Numbered from the stretch's first letter, positions 22,500 through 35,100 are shown. The stretch: 64,000 nucleotides of DNA from Xestospongia muta (GCA_963693285.1 OY848931.1:2616144-2680143); one strand, 5' to 3'. Notes: generated by a model not told the origin, from the sequence alone. Numbers and translations are program-made.

Positions 22500-25400
22500 C
22501 CTTATTGTGTCCGAGGGTCAATGTAACCTTGTAATTAACCCTATTATTGTTGTTAAGTCCACTATGGTCACTGTATCCATTCCTATTCATTGTGTGCTAG
22601 TATGTTCATTTGTCCTCCTATCTCTACACTTCTTAAAAGTACACTTGTTTCAATATATCCTAATTGAACATGTTAGTGTATAATTTTCTTGTTGTGTCCT
22701 TATGTCTCCATGTATTTTAATGCTACTGTCCTGTTCATTATGTCCTTGTGTAACTTGTGTTCTATTTTTCCCTTGTCCTTTAGTGGCAAAAATGTCCACC
22801 CTCCTGTTTTAATCAGACTTGCTCTATTGTATTAAATGTAGTAATTACTTGTTGTTTGCTACAATTATTCATGCTCATATATTTTGATTATTATGCTTGA
22901 ATATTTAGGTTTTTCTGATTACCACCACTATACAGCTGCGAGTTGTATATAAAATTTCACCAAAATTAATGTCATTATTTTACACATATATGCATGTATT
23001 AGTGTGCGTGTGTGATATATACATATGTGTGTGTGTGTGCACTATATATATATCTATATATATATGTATATATATATATAGTACTGGTAAGTTATACCTT
23101 ATAACATGTATTAGTATATTGGAGTATAGGTTCTTTTGATGGTGAGTAGGGACTACCATACAAGAATAATGCGTTTTCTTTATTTTCTGTAGTTTCTGCT
23201 CTATATAACAGACTGTCTACCTCCCTGGACTCTTTTAGTATCATCGACATCTTATAAGTTATATCTAACATTTATGATAATGGCTGTTATTACAAATTTA
23301 CTTATGATATGGTTCTCTGATGTTATTTCAAACTTATTATGATATAGTTCTCTGATAATTTTTGTGCAATAATATATTTTAAACTATTTCTATAGTGATG
23401 TTGCTATTTTGTTTCTGCAATAAAGATGATGATCCAGGCTCATATATTGTAGATGTAAGAGAGATCTTTAGTTCTCTCAGGAGTGTGAAACCATATTTAC
23501 GAATAATAATTATGACACAGGTACGACTAAACCACATTATGGTACTTTGTCCACAAAGAAAAACTTGATTGTATTTCACTAACAGACGTTGCCAAAGACT
23601 TCGTATATAGCAGGTCATTCGATTAATTAACAAAAATTTATTTTAAAAAAGTTAACGCCCATCATGAAACTTAATTACCGAATCAAATCTTTCATGTCCA
23701 CGTTCCTGTGTTGTGCAGTAACATCTTTTTAACTATTTCTATAGTAATGCTGGTATTCCGTTTCTGCAAAAGATGAGATAGTCTGAAAAGTGACTATTTT
23801 CTGATAACAGTTTGTAAGATCAGAAGTTGTAGATTTATTATTATTATTAATTTGTTCATTCTATAATTATATATATATATATAGTATCTATTACTGAAGA
23901 TCTGATAGGACGTCTTGTACCACAAAGATGCCAGCAGAAAGAAAGCTGTACTGCCTACAAAAACGATGGTCACAAATTGGGTCAGAGTAACTGTAATCAC
24001 AAATATATGTACATGGATGCATTAACTGCCAAGCCTTTTTCTTAGCTTTTAATTTTACTTAAGTTCATGCATACATAGATACTATATGGAATGAGACTTG
24101 AAGTACACACATAATATGTTTATGACTTAGCATTCTTGTTAATAGCATATAGTGTAGGTCTGGTGCATATACAGTATTGACTATTGAAAACCACTCTATA
24201 ACCTAATAGCATTCACTATAAACTGTAAAATGTACTAGAGTACCTAGCCAATATTTTGTTAATTTATAAATTATTAGCTTAGAGCCAATCTGCTGCTTAT
24301 AGTACAAACATATCCTCCTTTTTTAGGAGTCTTAGAGTTAAAATTTCATCCCATCTTGTAATTGCCTACTTTCAATAGTGTAGTTATATATCATTAGTAG
24401 TTCATATCTTGTATTATGACAAGAATAATTATACAAGTACATGTACTGTTATATCCACTATACCCTAATCTAGCTGTCATTATATATTTGTTTATTGTTA
24501 TCTGTTATGTTTTTAAGTTCACTGAATCTGAAGAACTGTTCTATCCTCTGTCCCTTAATGTAGCTATCATTTTATCCCTATAAATAACCTGTGTCCTTAC
24601 CTATTATGTTTCTACATCTACTGTGTTCACTGTGTCCAAATTAGCCTTCAAACCTTTGAACTACTATATTATAATAATATGTTTCTATAGTTGCTGCTTT
24701 ATGCTGCTCTATATCACAGACTATCTATATCTCCCTGGACTCTTTTAGTATCATCAACATCATGTAAGTTATATCTAACATTTAATGATTGTGGATGTTA
24801 TTACAAATTTACTTCTGATATAGCTTTTTGATAAAAATCATGTGGAATAATGTCTTTAGTGATGTTGGTATTCTGTTTCTCCAACAAGATGATGATCCCA
24901 GCAGTGAAAATATTTTCTGATATTTTGCACTACAAAGATGCCAGCAAAACCTGTACTGCCTACAAAAAGGACAGTCACAAATTTGGTCAGAGTAACTGTA
25001 ATCACAAATATATGTACATGCATGCATCAAGAGCCAAGCCTTATTCTTAGCTTTTATAGAGCTTTTATAGAGCTTTTAATTTTACTGAAGTTGGTGTGCA
25101 TACATAGATACTATATGGAATGTGCCTTGAAGTACACATTGCAACTTAGCATTCTTGTTAATAGCATATAGTATAGGTCTGGTGCATGTATGGTATAGAA
25201 CTTGCCTTTACAGCTCACTCAGTGGACAAGGATTAATTGTTGAAAAGACCTCTATAACCTAATAGCATGCTCTATGTAAAATGTACTAGACTACCACCTG
25301 ATATTTTGTTATAAATTATTAGTTTAGAGTCAGTCTGCTGCATATAGAACAAGTATACCCTCCCTTTTTAGGAGTCTTAGTGTTAAGTTTTGCAACAAGC

Positions 25401-25501
25401 TCATCCCATCTTGTAATTGCCTACATTTAGTAGTGTAGTTATGTATCATGAGTAGTAAATTATTTTCCCTATTATAGCCTTTCATATGTATGTGACACAT
25501 A
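22500..25501 (-). repeat. Right inverted-repeat arm, inner segment
   Basis: This is the reverse complement of 5408-8702. It begins with cttattgtgtccgagggtca, pairing with the bases ending at about 8702. It lacks the left-arm bases 7940-8282: the flanks join directly near 22922. Microsatellite CA/TA tracts lie at about 23000-23085. No gene was recognised. Confidence 0.9.
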
Positions 25502-25521
25502 CATATGTATGTGACACATAC
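25498..25521. other. Deletion or insertion junction with filler DNA in the right arm
   Basis: The left arm has 3 kb at this point; the right arm has only a short stretch. The 19-mer catatgtatgtgacacata occurs twice in tandem (25483-25501 and 25502-25520), so the filler looks copied from the adjacent flank. Confidence 0.75.
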
Positions 25522-27960
25522 ACTGGCTATGAAAGCTTAATGAGTGGGTGTGGTGCTTCTAGTACGATACAGGTTTGTTGTAGTTTCTAATAGGGGGTGA
25601 TGATATATACCCCACCCATTTCCTACTCTCCTTAGCTAAGGTTTTTTTACCTGAAGACTTACAGTTACCACCTAGCTTGTATCTGGTGCTTTTGGTTGCT
25701 TCTGATAATAATGGCCCTTCTTTTTCTAGTACATCTGCATGTAAATTAATGAATCTCTTTACACACTAGAGCAAATGTGATTCATCACCTGAAGAGAAGG
25801 CTTATTTTGTGAAGTCAAGTATGTCCATTGTCCTCTAATGTAACAATCATCATATTTCTATAAGTAACTAGTGTCCTTACCTCTTATGTTGCTAAGTCCA
25901 CTATGATCACCATGTCCAAACAACATTCTATCCACTGTCCGTTAATGTAACCCCCATTGTGTCCAAGTGTCAATATTACCTTTTAAGTAACCCTGTATCT
26001 TTACCTATTATTGTTGTTAAGTCCACTATGTTCACTGCATCCATTCCCATTCATTGTGTGCTAGTCTGTATATGTGTCCTCCTATGTACACTCCTCTAAA
26101 GAACACTCATTTCAGTGTATCCTAAAGTAACGTGTCTTAATGTATAATTCTCTTGTTAAGTCCTTACATCACCCTGTGTTTTAATATAAATAACTGTTCT
26201 GTTCACTTTGTCCTTGTCTAACTTGTGTTCTATTCTTCCATTGCTTTTTGTGGCATAAACTTCCACCCTCATGGTTTTATTCAGACTTGTTCTATTGTAC
26301 TAAAAGTACTGATTAATTGTTATTGGCTTGAATTATTTATTCATATATATTTTTGATTAGTATGTATGAATATTTAGCCTTTTCTGATAACACTTCATAT
26401 GCCTCAATTGAGTTCTAAGCATGATTTTTGCAAACTGTTTCCTTGCAAAATATATGATTACAGTCTGTTACTGTGCTTTCTTTTGATAATATACTTCTAG
26501 TCATACTGAACTGATATAGTTCTCTGATAACTGTTGTGCAATAATATCTTTTAACTATTTCTATAGTGACGTTGGTATAATATTTCTGCAACAAAGATGA
26601 TGATCTGGGTGTGACAATATTTTCTGACAACAGTTTGTATTGTATATGTACGAGAGATCTTTATTTCAGGAGTGTGAAGTCATATTTACGAATAAAAAAC
26701 ACAGGTACGACTAAACCACATTATGGTACTTTATGTCCACAAAGAAAACTTGATGATTGTATTTCATTAACAGACGTTGCCAAAGACTTCGTATAAAGCA
26801 GGTCATTCGATTAATTAACAAAATTTTATTTTTAAAAGTTAACGCCCATCATGAATAATTAATTGCCAGACCAAATCATTCATGTCTACGTTCCTGTGTT
26901 GTGCAGTAATATCTTTTTAACTATCTCTATAGTGATGTTTGTATTCCATTTCTTCAACAAAGATGATGATCTGAGAAGTGACAATATTTTCTGATAACAG
27001 TTTGTAAGGTCAGATGTTATAATCATAATTATAGCAAAGGTGTAGGAAGTAATTTCTAAGTGCAGAGGCCAATGGGTGTAATACGTAGGCGTTGCTAGTT
27101 ATTAATGGGTGGAACAGATTAATTAACTTGATTAATTATCATTAAGTGAAAGTTTTTCTTGTTGGTGTATTGCTGAAAGAGATTCTCCGACATCTTTAGT
27201 TGTGGAAGGCAATGTCAGCACTGTAAGAGATGCTTCTTTGTGACAGTTGCTAGAAGAATGTATATTAAACTTAGTAGGAGCATCCTTCCAGTTGTGGTAA
27301 CCTTTTGAAATAAATGCCATATCATGATTAGGAGACCACTGAAGTTTTTTTCTGAATAAGCATGAGCACAAGTATAGCACAACACAACATTTTTATCTTC
27401 AACATAATGTAACCAAGACCATTTACTAAACCACGAAACTTGGAAGCTTCTCTTACAAACCACTTTTTCCTAAATTCCCTTTTTGGAAATGTAAAAGTAA
27501 GAGGTTGGTGTGGTTGCTTAGGCAAACATCTACCACTATTACCAGCGACTACCATTGCAGGCATGTGGCTTAGATTTAATGAAATGTGAAGAAAGGGAAG
27601 AGCTATATATAGAGTAGTTAAATTAATTATTCATTATTAATAGTTTATGAATATTAATAACTATGAATATTAATAAATTAACATTAGTAAAAAGTGTTGT
27701 GGCCATGGCTGCTATGGTCCGTACAGCTCCTACGCCACTGTATAGTGTATAAAAGCCAATGCTTGGTATGAATTTCTTCGTCACATTTTACTCTTTAGAC
27801 GAATATGTCTCTTTGGTAATAGAATGACCTTTAAAGGATAAATAAATTTGTATTTTTCACATGCGTGACTAGCGTTTCTGTATACTCCTAAATTTATAGT
27901 AGCCTTTTAATTCTGTCATTCCTGATCACCCATGTATACATTCAACTGTTCAATACCTTG
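25521..27960 (-). repeat. Right inverted-repeat arm, outer segment
   Basis: Reverse complement of 1-2403, ending at 27960 (ttcaactgttcaataccttg). Identity is high throughout, with scattered substitutions and small indels. It includes the second zinc-finger relic at 27132-27564. Sequence after 27960 does not pair with anything in the window; whether it pairs upstream of base 1 cannot be seen. Confidence 0.92.
27132..27564 (-). pseudogene. Decayed TTF-type zinc finger of ZMYM1/hAT-transposase type, right copy
   Basis: Reverse copy of 382-830. It reads RCLPKQPHQPLTFTFPKREF in one frame, CKRSFQVSWFSKWSWLHY in a second, and WSPNHDMAFISKGYHNWKDA in a third. The frame change before the WSPN block is shared with the left copy, so the decay predates the arm duplication. 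This copy has one A fewer in the run after REFRK, adding a further frameshift. Only the N-terminal zinc-finger region is present. Confidence 0.72.
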
Positions 27961-28250
27961 TAGACATTCCTAGGGTGTCATTACTAGAGAACTTTGAATT
28001 ATTCAGAGCTGTTTTTGACATCACAGCCAGTCATCCTCCTTCATCTATATCTATACCTTGAACATTTAAGGTACCTAATTTAGCCATATCGAAACTATAT
28101 TTAATCCGAAGACAACAGGTACCATGCCCTTAATGGGTGACTTGTTTATATATGTGTGTGTATTATATTTGTATACATACATATATACATGCATGCATAT
28201 GCGCTTATTTAATTACTTGATCTGTTGGATGGACTGATTACCCTACATTG
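27961..28250. other. Unassigned sequence outside the right arm
   Basis: A TG/TA microsatellite lies at about 28147-28200. No gene is seen. Confidence 0.5.
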
Positions 28251-29190
28251 AAAACCATGATGATAATGACCTTTTGTCTAAGATTCAAGGTAGCAAACCT
28301 GCTGCAGTTTTAGAGTAACAAGTGAGTGGATGTCCATCTGCTAAGCCTAACTGTTTGTTAAAGTTTAGAGTTAACACAATATGATAAAGAAACTGTGGTT
28401 AAATATGAGAATTATTTTGACCAAGCATCAGAAGGTGAAGCCGTCTCTCATTAATCCCATGTCCAAGAAAAGGTATGCTTTCAGCAATTGTTATTGTATT
28501 AATTGTATTAATTAAACATAGCAGATAGGAAGTAATTATTGTGAATTAAATTAAATGCTTGTGTTTGCTAAATAGTTGCATTGCACATATAAGTGATTAG
28601 GTTTAAAACAGCTAAAGAGCCTAGTTTCAACACTTACTTGAGTAAAGTGGTCACACCTGTTGCACATTATTATTTTGATGCGGTAAGTGAATTTTGAATA
28701 GAAATTGTTGGACTATAAAATTCATATGAATTTGAAGTTGTGCATACTATGTTAACTGCTACTTGTATGTTAGCCAAGACAAAAAGACAATGTGTGACCA
28801 TATATTCCCTCATCAGTAAACATTCATAACTGATATATGGACATTATATTACAGAATGTACTATATAAAACAATAGAACTGTCATTGCCACGATGTCCAC
28901 TTTTTGGTCAAGTGGGTTGAAGAACACTTTTATTTGTGCATCCCAACTCATTCAATGTTCTATACACATCCTATACTGACTATATGTTCAACATTAACCA
29001 AATAAATACACTAAGTACATGCTTGTTTATGTACTAAGATAATATGTAGTCTTGGCTGGCTAGAATGGCTTTTCAGCCAACTGAGTACAACATTTACATC
29101 CTGTAATGTTCTAAGATGGCTATTTATATTCTGGCAATCTTACTGATTCAAAGAAGTTACACTTGGCCAAGATTTACAGTATAACTTGGA

Positions 29191-29237
<47 letters not shown>

Positions 29238-29412
29238 GCCACTCCTAAATGAACCAATGGGTAACAAAAGTAATTGGTACTATTGTTTTTACTCTAGAAA
29301 GTAAATTTAGAAATCTTTGATGAAGATGATGACACTTCTCCTCTCGGTAGCACAGAAAATCTCATTCGTCCTATGACTGAAGATGATCTCCTGGATCAAG
29401 CTGTGGGTTGAT
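28250..29412 (+). pseudogene. Four exon-like stretches of an unidentified gene
   Basis: Stretch 1 (about 28250-28320) reads HDDNDLLSKIQGSKPAAVLE, then a stop, before the donor gtgagt. Stretch 2 (about 28369-28473) reads LTQYDKETVVKYENYFDQAS, then EGEAVSH, a stop and HVQEK before gtatgc. Stretch 3 (about 28608-28682) reads AKEPSFNTYLSKVVTPVAHY before gtaagt. Stretch 4 (29297-29412) reads KVNLEIFDEDDDTSPLG, then TEDDLLDQAVG and a stop. Borders look like real splice sites and codon content looks protein-like. Two internal stops argue for decay. The acidic fourth stretch vaguely resembles a C2 domain, but I would not assign it. They may be upstream exons of the ligase gene whose copy B follows. 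A (GT)n tract lies at about 29200-29234. Confidence 0.45.
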
Positions 29413-30195
29413 TGCTTGCAATGGGCTCACGGGACTAGGATGATGATGAGGATGACCAGTTCTCTTTCATTTAGATATATTAAACATTATTGTTCTTTGA
29501 TATTATATATAGTTTTTTGTATAAATGTATATAATTATATATATATAATATATTAGTGCTCCTCTGTCTAAATGGAAAAATGACTTTTAATGTTTCTATC
29601 TAGAAATGAAGAATAGAGCTTTGATCTAGAGATGAAGAAAATACATTGTAGCAAATAGTAGAGAGTACCTTGGTAATTTGCACACTTGTTTCTATATCAT
29701 TAATTATTATTATTCAAACATGCAATAATTATGAAAGCCATAAGCCCGATCTGAATGGAGGGTTACACTACACTACTAAATGTTATTTTCGTAAGTGTTG
29801 GATCAGTACTTTTGCTGACTGCCCAGTGAGCTAGTCATGAATAAACTACCCTTCTGTCTGGCTACTGCTCCAGTCGTACTCTGGCAAATTGCATCGAAGA
29901 CAAGATGCAATTTGCATTTTCATGATCGGCTGCGAACAAGCAAGTACTAGCAATAATATGTTCTCTCTCGCTCTAAATAATATATATATATGTGTGTGTA
30001 TATCCTGCACTCTCTCATTCACTCTGTTTATGACTATTTTCTTGTCACAGGTTCTCGACTATTGCTTTTTTGAAGAGCCTCCGTGGCATCTATTCTCTTA
30101 AAGATCACCACTTTATTTGTAATTGTGTATAGTATAATATGAATATTTAATAAGTTGTGCTAATGATATTATATTATATTATGTCCTATCTCTAG

Positions 30196-30313
30196 TCTGT
30201 ACTCAAAGGTCAATTGAAGGATTATGGTAAGTCAGCTATTGGACAAGTTGTATTACATTTAACAAAGATCAATGAAGAAGCTAGTAATGCAGATCCTGGA
30301 ACGTATTCCCATA
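30196..30313 (+). pseudogene. Probable PHR-ligase exon, copy B
   Basis: 118 bp between tctctag and gtaata, with the same length and phase as copy A. It reads SVLKGQLKDYGKSAIGQVVL, then NADPGTYSH. It differs from copy A by a few substitutions (D to G, A to G) and remains open. Confidence 0.55.
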
Positions 30314-30388
30314 GTAATAGTTGATATGATATACATACAAGTAACATCTTTCTCTCTCTCTCACACACACGTGCACACACATATACAG

Positions 30389-30488
30389 TCTGGCTATGTT
30401 TAGCTGCTTTTTGTGTCATTGATGAAGAAGATATCGTTGGTATCTCCTCAGGATAATGGCTACGAGAATATAGCAAACCTCAGTTGAG
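30389..30488 (+). pseudogene. PHR-ligase exon with nonsense codon, copy B
   Basis: After atatacag it reads WLCLAAFCVIDEEDIVGISS, then G-stop-WLREYSKPQL. The stop (30454-30456) is the same TAA as in copy A. ISSG-x-W is closer to the family pattern than copy A's IFPG. The expected GT donor after cagttgag is absent (gatgca follows), and the next exon's phase does not fit, which is further decay. Confidence 0.7.
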
Positions 30489-30538
30489 GATGCATGAGGA
30501 AGAGAATATTTATAACAATGTTATTCTTGTCCTTTTAG

Positions 30539-30650
30539 TCTCTATGCGATAATCATGGTGATGGTGAAACTAAAGCTCCTATATTATGTAATCATTGTGG
30601 TAATTTATGTGGAGAATGTGATTGTGTACTGCATTATCACAAAGGTACTG
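30539..30650 (+). pseudogene. PHR-ligase zinc-finger exon, copy B
   Basis: After the acceptor gtccttttag the frame reads SLCDNHGDGETKAPILCNHC, then GNLCGECDCVLHYHKGT, before a donor gtaact. C-D-N-H-x-D-G-E-T followed by C-N-x-C-G-N-L-C-x-x-C-D-x-x-L-H is the MYCBP2/Highwire zinc-binding segment. Relative to the stray copy at 16003, the Arg after CD is Cys. The rest of the ligase (FKEE exon, RING and tandem-cysteine E3 module) does not follow. Lipase exons begin about 40 bp later, so the gene is cut here. Confidence 0.76.
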
Positions 30651-30689
30651 GTAACTAATTCATAAATAAGTCATTATAAAGGGCTAGCT

Positions 30690-31945
30690 TGGCAGTTAAT
30701 GAAAAAGAAGATTTAGTATTTGGATTAGATCTAGGTGAGACATATTAACTTATGTGTTCATGGATAATGTTATAAATAGTTGGACATGGGAGGAGTGAAG
30801 GTGACCACGGATACATTGTTGATATCCAATACTATGCAACTGATGCAATTGCCTATACAAAAAATATGAAGGCCAAACATCCTTCATTGCCAATATTTCT
30901 TATGGGACATTTGATGGTAAACTCTCTTTGCTATTTCTTTTGTCATTAATTTTATTCCATTCACCAATTACTAGGGTGTACTTACTGCTGTTATGATTGC
31001 TATTCAAAAGCCTGATCTGCTAACTGGCCTTTCACTTCTGCTCCTCCAATTTACATTAATCAAATGGGGCTAGTTACTGTAAGCATTAAACATGCAAATT
31101 ATAATAGGACACATTATATATCAGTAGTCAATATCTTGTGTTATTTATTAAAAAAGACATCAATTACTAGCTTTCCTCTACATGAAACATTTACTTGCTT
31201 TTATCTCAATCCATAGTGCAAAATGTAAGGATTGTGTAAGTTATTCCATTCTACTCACTTTTGATCAGCATACTAGTATATTTCAGCATTGCTCATAAGT
31301 TAAATCAACTTTTTCAAATATCACTTTGCTAAATGATCCACTTTTTGTTTGTAATGTCATTGTTGGCTCTATACATACATAGAATATTCTTGTCAAAATA
31401 ATGTCTGCATGTTGTCTTCAGATGGGTATACTACCTATTGACGCTCGTCTAATAAGTACTATCCTGGAAGAGGTAGAGTTTGAATATATTTTCATAATTT
31501 TTTTTAAAGAAATGATACATCTATTGATTGTTCTATAACATGTGAGTTTTGACAAAGATATCTGTAATAAAATTTCCTAACAACATTCCATATAGTCAGA
31601 TCGATTGTTTTGAAGTAAAACTATGGGTCTTACACTACAACATCAGCCATGACTCAATGATATTAGTATGATGCTCTTTTTGATGCATGGTACAGCTGAT
31701 CAAATTGTCCCACACTATACATCTGAGTTGGTAGATAAAATGTCAGCAGTGTTAATAAAACATATGAAGTAAATGAAATGCAAATTATAATATAAATTGT
31801 TTGATCTTCTCACAGTTGTTCACTGGTAGCTATCATGAACTTCTTCATGATAAAGGGCAAGCGAAAACTAGTGACATATCCTTATTAATATTCATAAGTG
31901 TTTTGTTTTTGTATTTCAGTCAGATAGAGAGCGAATGAGGTTCAG
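30690..31945 (+). pseudogene. Monoacylglycerol lipase-like (alpha/beta hydrolase) relic
   Basis: Six exon-like pieces are in family order. Exon 30690-30734 reads EDLVFGLDL and, across a 45-bp intron, joins VGHGRSEGDHGYIVD (30780-30916), ending IFLMGHLM. Exon 30975-31078 reads GVLTAVMIAIQKPDLLTG, then shifts frame to SAPPIYINQMG. Exon 31422-31472 reads MGILPIDARLISTI. About 31665-31753 reads FLMHGTADQIVPHYTSEL. Exon 31816 onward reads LFTGSYHELLHD. These match MGLL, which hydrolyses monoacylglycerols: GHGxSEG, the nucleophile elbow, the G-x-A-D acid and the Y-H-x-x-x-H histidine region. The nucleophile Ser of G-H-S-M-G is Leu here (G-H-L-M-G). With the frameshift this makes a pseudogene. The N-terminal HG-oxyanion region was not found upstream. 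Confidence 0.85.
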
Positions 31946-32175
31946 TAGTGACTTTCCATTTAATACTGTTATTTGAGTCATTGTTTTGTGGAATTATTGT
32001 TGTTTGATATTATTTACCATTTAATTGTTTGACTGCAAGTTTTTGTTGCGACTATTTATTTGCCAGTCATTTCAATTTATCCATTCCAATTTATCCATTC
32101 ATTCATCTGTCATTTATTTATCTATTTGTTCATCCATCTATCTACCTACTCATTGATTCATTCACCTATTCATAT
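31946..32175. repeat. Low-complexity lead-in to the satellite
   Basis: Contains a degenerate CATT/ATCT/CATC microsatellite (about 32075-32165, with ttcattcatctgt and tcatccatctatctacc phrases) that ends where the first satellite unit begins. No gene. Confidence 0.75.
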
Positions 32176-35100
32176 AACTTTCAAAAAGCTCTAAACAGTT
32201 TATTTTAGAGTTTTAACGTATTTAGACTGCTTTATTAGTATATTTAAAATAGATAAACTTAATAAACTCATTAGATCAGCTTACTTAAGCAGTTTTTATA
32301 GTTAATTTTTAAAACATTTTTAACTTTCAAAAAGCTCTAAACACTATATACTAGAGTTTTAACCTATTTAGACTACTTTATTAGTGTATTTAAGACATAT
32401 AAACCTACTAAACTCTTTAGATCAGCTTATTAAAATAATTTTCATAGTTAATTTCTTGTCTTTTTTAACTTTCAAAAAGCTCTAAACAGATTATTTTAAA
32501 GTTTTAAGCTATTTACACTACTTTATTAGTATATTTAAGAGAGATAAACTTACTAAACTCTTTAGATCAGCTTATTTAAGCAGTTTTTATAGTTAATTTC
32601 TAATTTTTTTTAACTTTAAAAAATCTCTAAACAGTTTATTTTAGAGTTTTAACCTATTTAGGCTACTTTATTAGTATATATAAGAGAGATAATCTTACTA
32701 AACTCTTTAGATCAGATTTTTAAAGCAGTTTTCATAGTTAATTTGTTATCATTTTAATTTTCAAAAAGCTCTAAACAGTTTGTTTTAGAGTTTTAACCTA
32801 TTTAGACTACTTTATTAGTATATTTCAGGCAGATAAACTTACTAAACTCTTTAGATCAGCTTATTTAAGGAGTTTCATAGTTAATTTCTAATCTTTTTAA
32901 CTTTTAAAAAGCTCCAAAAAGTTTATTTTAGAGTTTTAACCTATTTAGACTACTTTATTAGTATATTTAAGACATATAAACTCACCAATTTCTTTAGATC
33001 AACCTATTTAAGCAGTTTTCATAGTTAATTTCTAAACTTTTTTAACTTTAAAAAGTTCTAAACAGTTTATTTTAAAGTTTTAACCTAGTTAGACTACTTT
33101 ATTTGTATATTTAAGACAGATAAACTTACTAAACGTTTTAGATCTGCTTATTTAAGCAGTTTTCATAGTTAATTTTTAATCTTTTTTAACTTTCAAAAAG
33201 CTATTAACAGTTTATTTTAGAGTTTTAACCTATTTAGACTACTTTATTAATATATTTAAGACAGATGAATTTACTAAACTCTTTAGATCACCTTATTTAA
33301 GCAGTTTTCATAGTTAATTTCTAATTTTTTTGACTATCAAAAAGCTCTAAACAGTTTATTTTAGAGTTTTAACCTATTTAGACTACTTTATTAGTATATA
33401 TATCAGAGATAATCTTCCTAAACTCATTAGATCAGCTTATTTAAGCAGTTTTCATAGTTAATTTCTAAACTTTTTTAACTTTCAAAAAGCTCTAAACAGT
33501 TTATTTTAGACTTTTAACCTATTTAGACTATTTTCTCAGTATTTATAAGACAAATAAACTTACTATACCTTTTAGATCAGCTTATTTAAGTAGTTTTCGT
33601 AGTTAATTTCTTATCATTTTTAACTTTCAAAAAGCTCTAAACTGTTTATATTAGACTAACCTATTTAGACTACTTTATTAGTATATATAAGAGACATAAT
33701 CTAACTAAACTCTTTAGATCAGATTTTTTAAGTAGGTTTCATAGTTAATTTCCTATCATTTTAATTTTTAAAAAGCTCTAAAGAGTATATTTTAGAGTTT
33801 TAACCTATTTAGACTACTTTATTAGTATATTTCAGACAGATAAACTTACTAAACTTATTAGATCAGCTTAATTACGCAGTTTTCATAGTTATTTCTAATT
33901 TTTTTTACTTTAAAAAAGCTCTAAACAATTAATTTTAGAGTTTATAAACCTACTAAACTCATTAGATCAGCTTATTTAAGCAGTTTTCATAGTTAATTTC
34001 TAATCTTTTTTAACTTTCAAAAAGCTCTAAACAGTTTATTTTAGAGTTTTAACCTATTTAAACTACTTTATTAGTATACTTAAGACAAATAAACTTACTA
34101 AACTCATTACATCAGCTTATTTAAGCAGTTTTTATAGTTAATTTCTAATCTTTTTAAACTTTCAAAAAGCTCTAAACAGTTTATTTTAGAGTTTTAAACT
34201 ATTTAGACTACTTTATTAGTATATTTAAGACAGATAAAATTACTAAACTCATTAGATCAGCTTATTTAAGCAGTTTTCATAGTTAATTTCTAATCTTTTT
34301 TAACTTTCAAAAAGCTCTAAACAGTTTATTTTAGAGTTTTAACCTATTTAGACTACTTTATTAGTATATTTAAGACAGATAAATTTACTAAACTCATTAG
34401 ATCAGCTTATTTAAGCAGCTTTCATAGTTAATATGTAATCTTCTTTAACTTTCAAAAAGCTCTAAACAGTTAATTTTATTGTTTTGACCTATTTCATCTA
34501 CTTTCTCGTAATATTTAAGATAGATAAACTTACTAAACTCTTTAGATCAGCTTATTTACGAAGTTTTCATAGTTATTTTATAATCTTTTTTAACTTTCAA
34601 AAAGCTCTAAACAGATTATTTTAAAGTTTTAAGCTATTTACACTACTTTATTAGTATATTTAAGAGAGATAAACTTACTAAACTCTTTAGATCAGCTTAT
34701 TTAAGCAGTTTTTATAGTTAATTTCTAATTTTTTTTAACTTTAAAAAATCTCTAAACAGTTTATTTTAGAGTTTTAACCTATTTAGGCTACTTTATTAGT
34801 ATATATAAGAGAGATAATCTTACTAAACTCTTTAGATCAGCTTATTTAAGCAGTTTTCATAGTTAATTTCTAATCTTTCTTAACTTTCAAAAAGCTCTAA
34901 ACAGTTTATTTTAGAGTTTTAACCTATTTAGACTACTTTATTAGTATATTTAAGACAGATAAATTTACTAACCTCATTAGATCAGCTTGTTTAAGCAGCT
35001 TTCATAGTTAATATGTAATCTTCTTTAACTTTCAAAAAGCTCTAAACAGTTAATTTTATTGTTTTGACCTATTTCATCTACTTTCTCGTAATATTTAAGA

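Larger units (their letters stand above)
29432..30488 (+). repeat. Direct duplication, copy B
   Basis: Same sequence and orientation as 21451-22496. Unlike copy A, it continues without interruption into the next exon of the same gene (30539), so it is the better candidate for the original location. The small open frames at 29889-30101 and 30222-30476 are matched in copy A and are not genes. Confidence 0.92.

Noticed and set aside
29200..29234. (GT)n, (CA)n, (TA)n and CATT-type microsatellites here and at several other places
   Set aside because: Ordinary simple repeats; noted in the entries for the regions that hold them and not treated as findings.
29297..29412. C2 domain for the acidic exon
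   Set aside because: Only a short acidic loop resembles it; the flanking strands are not visible.
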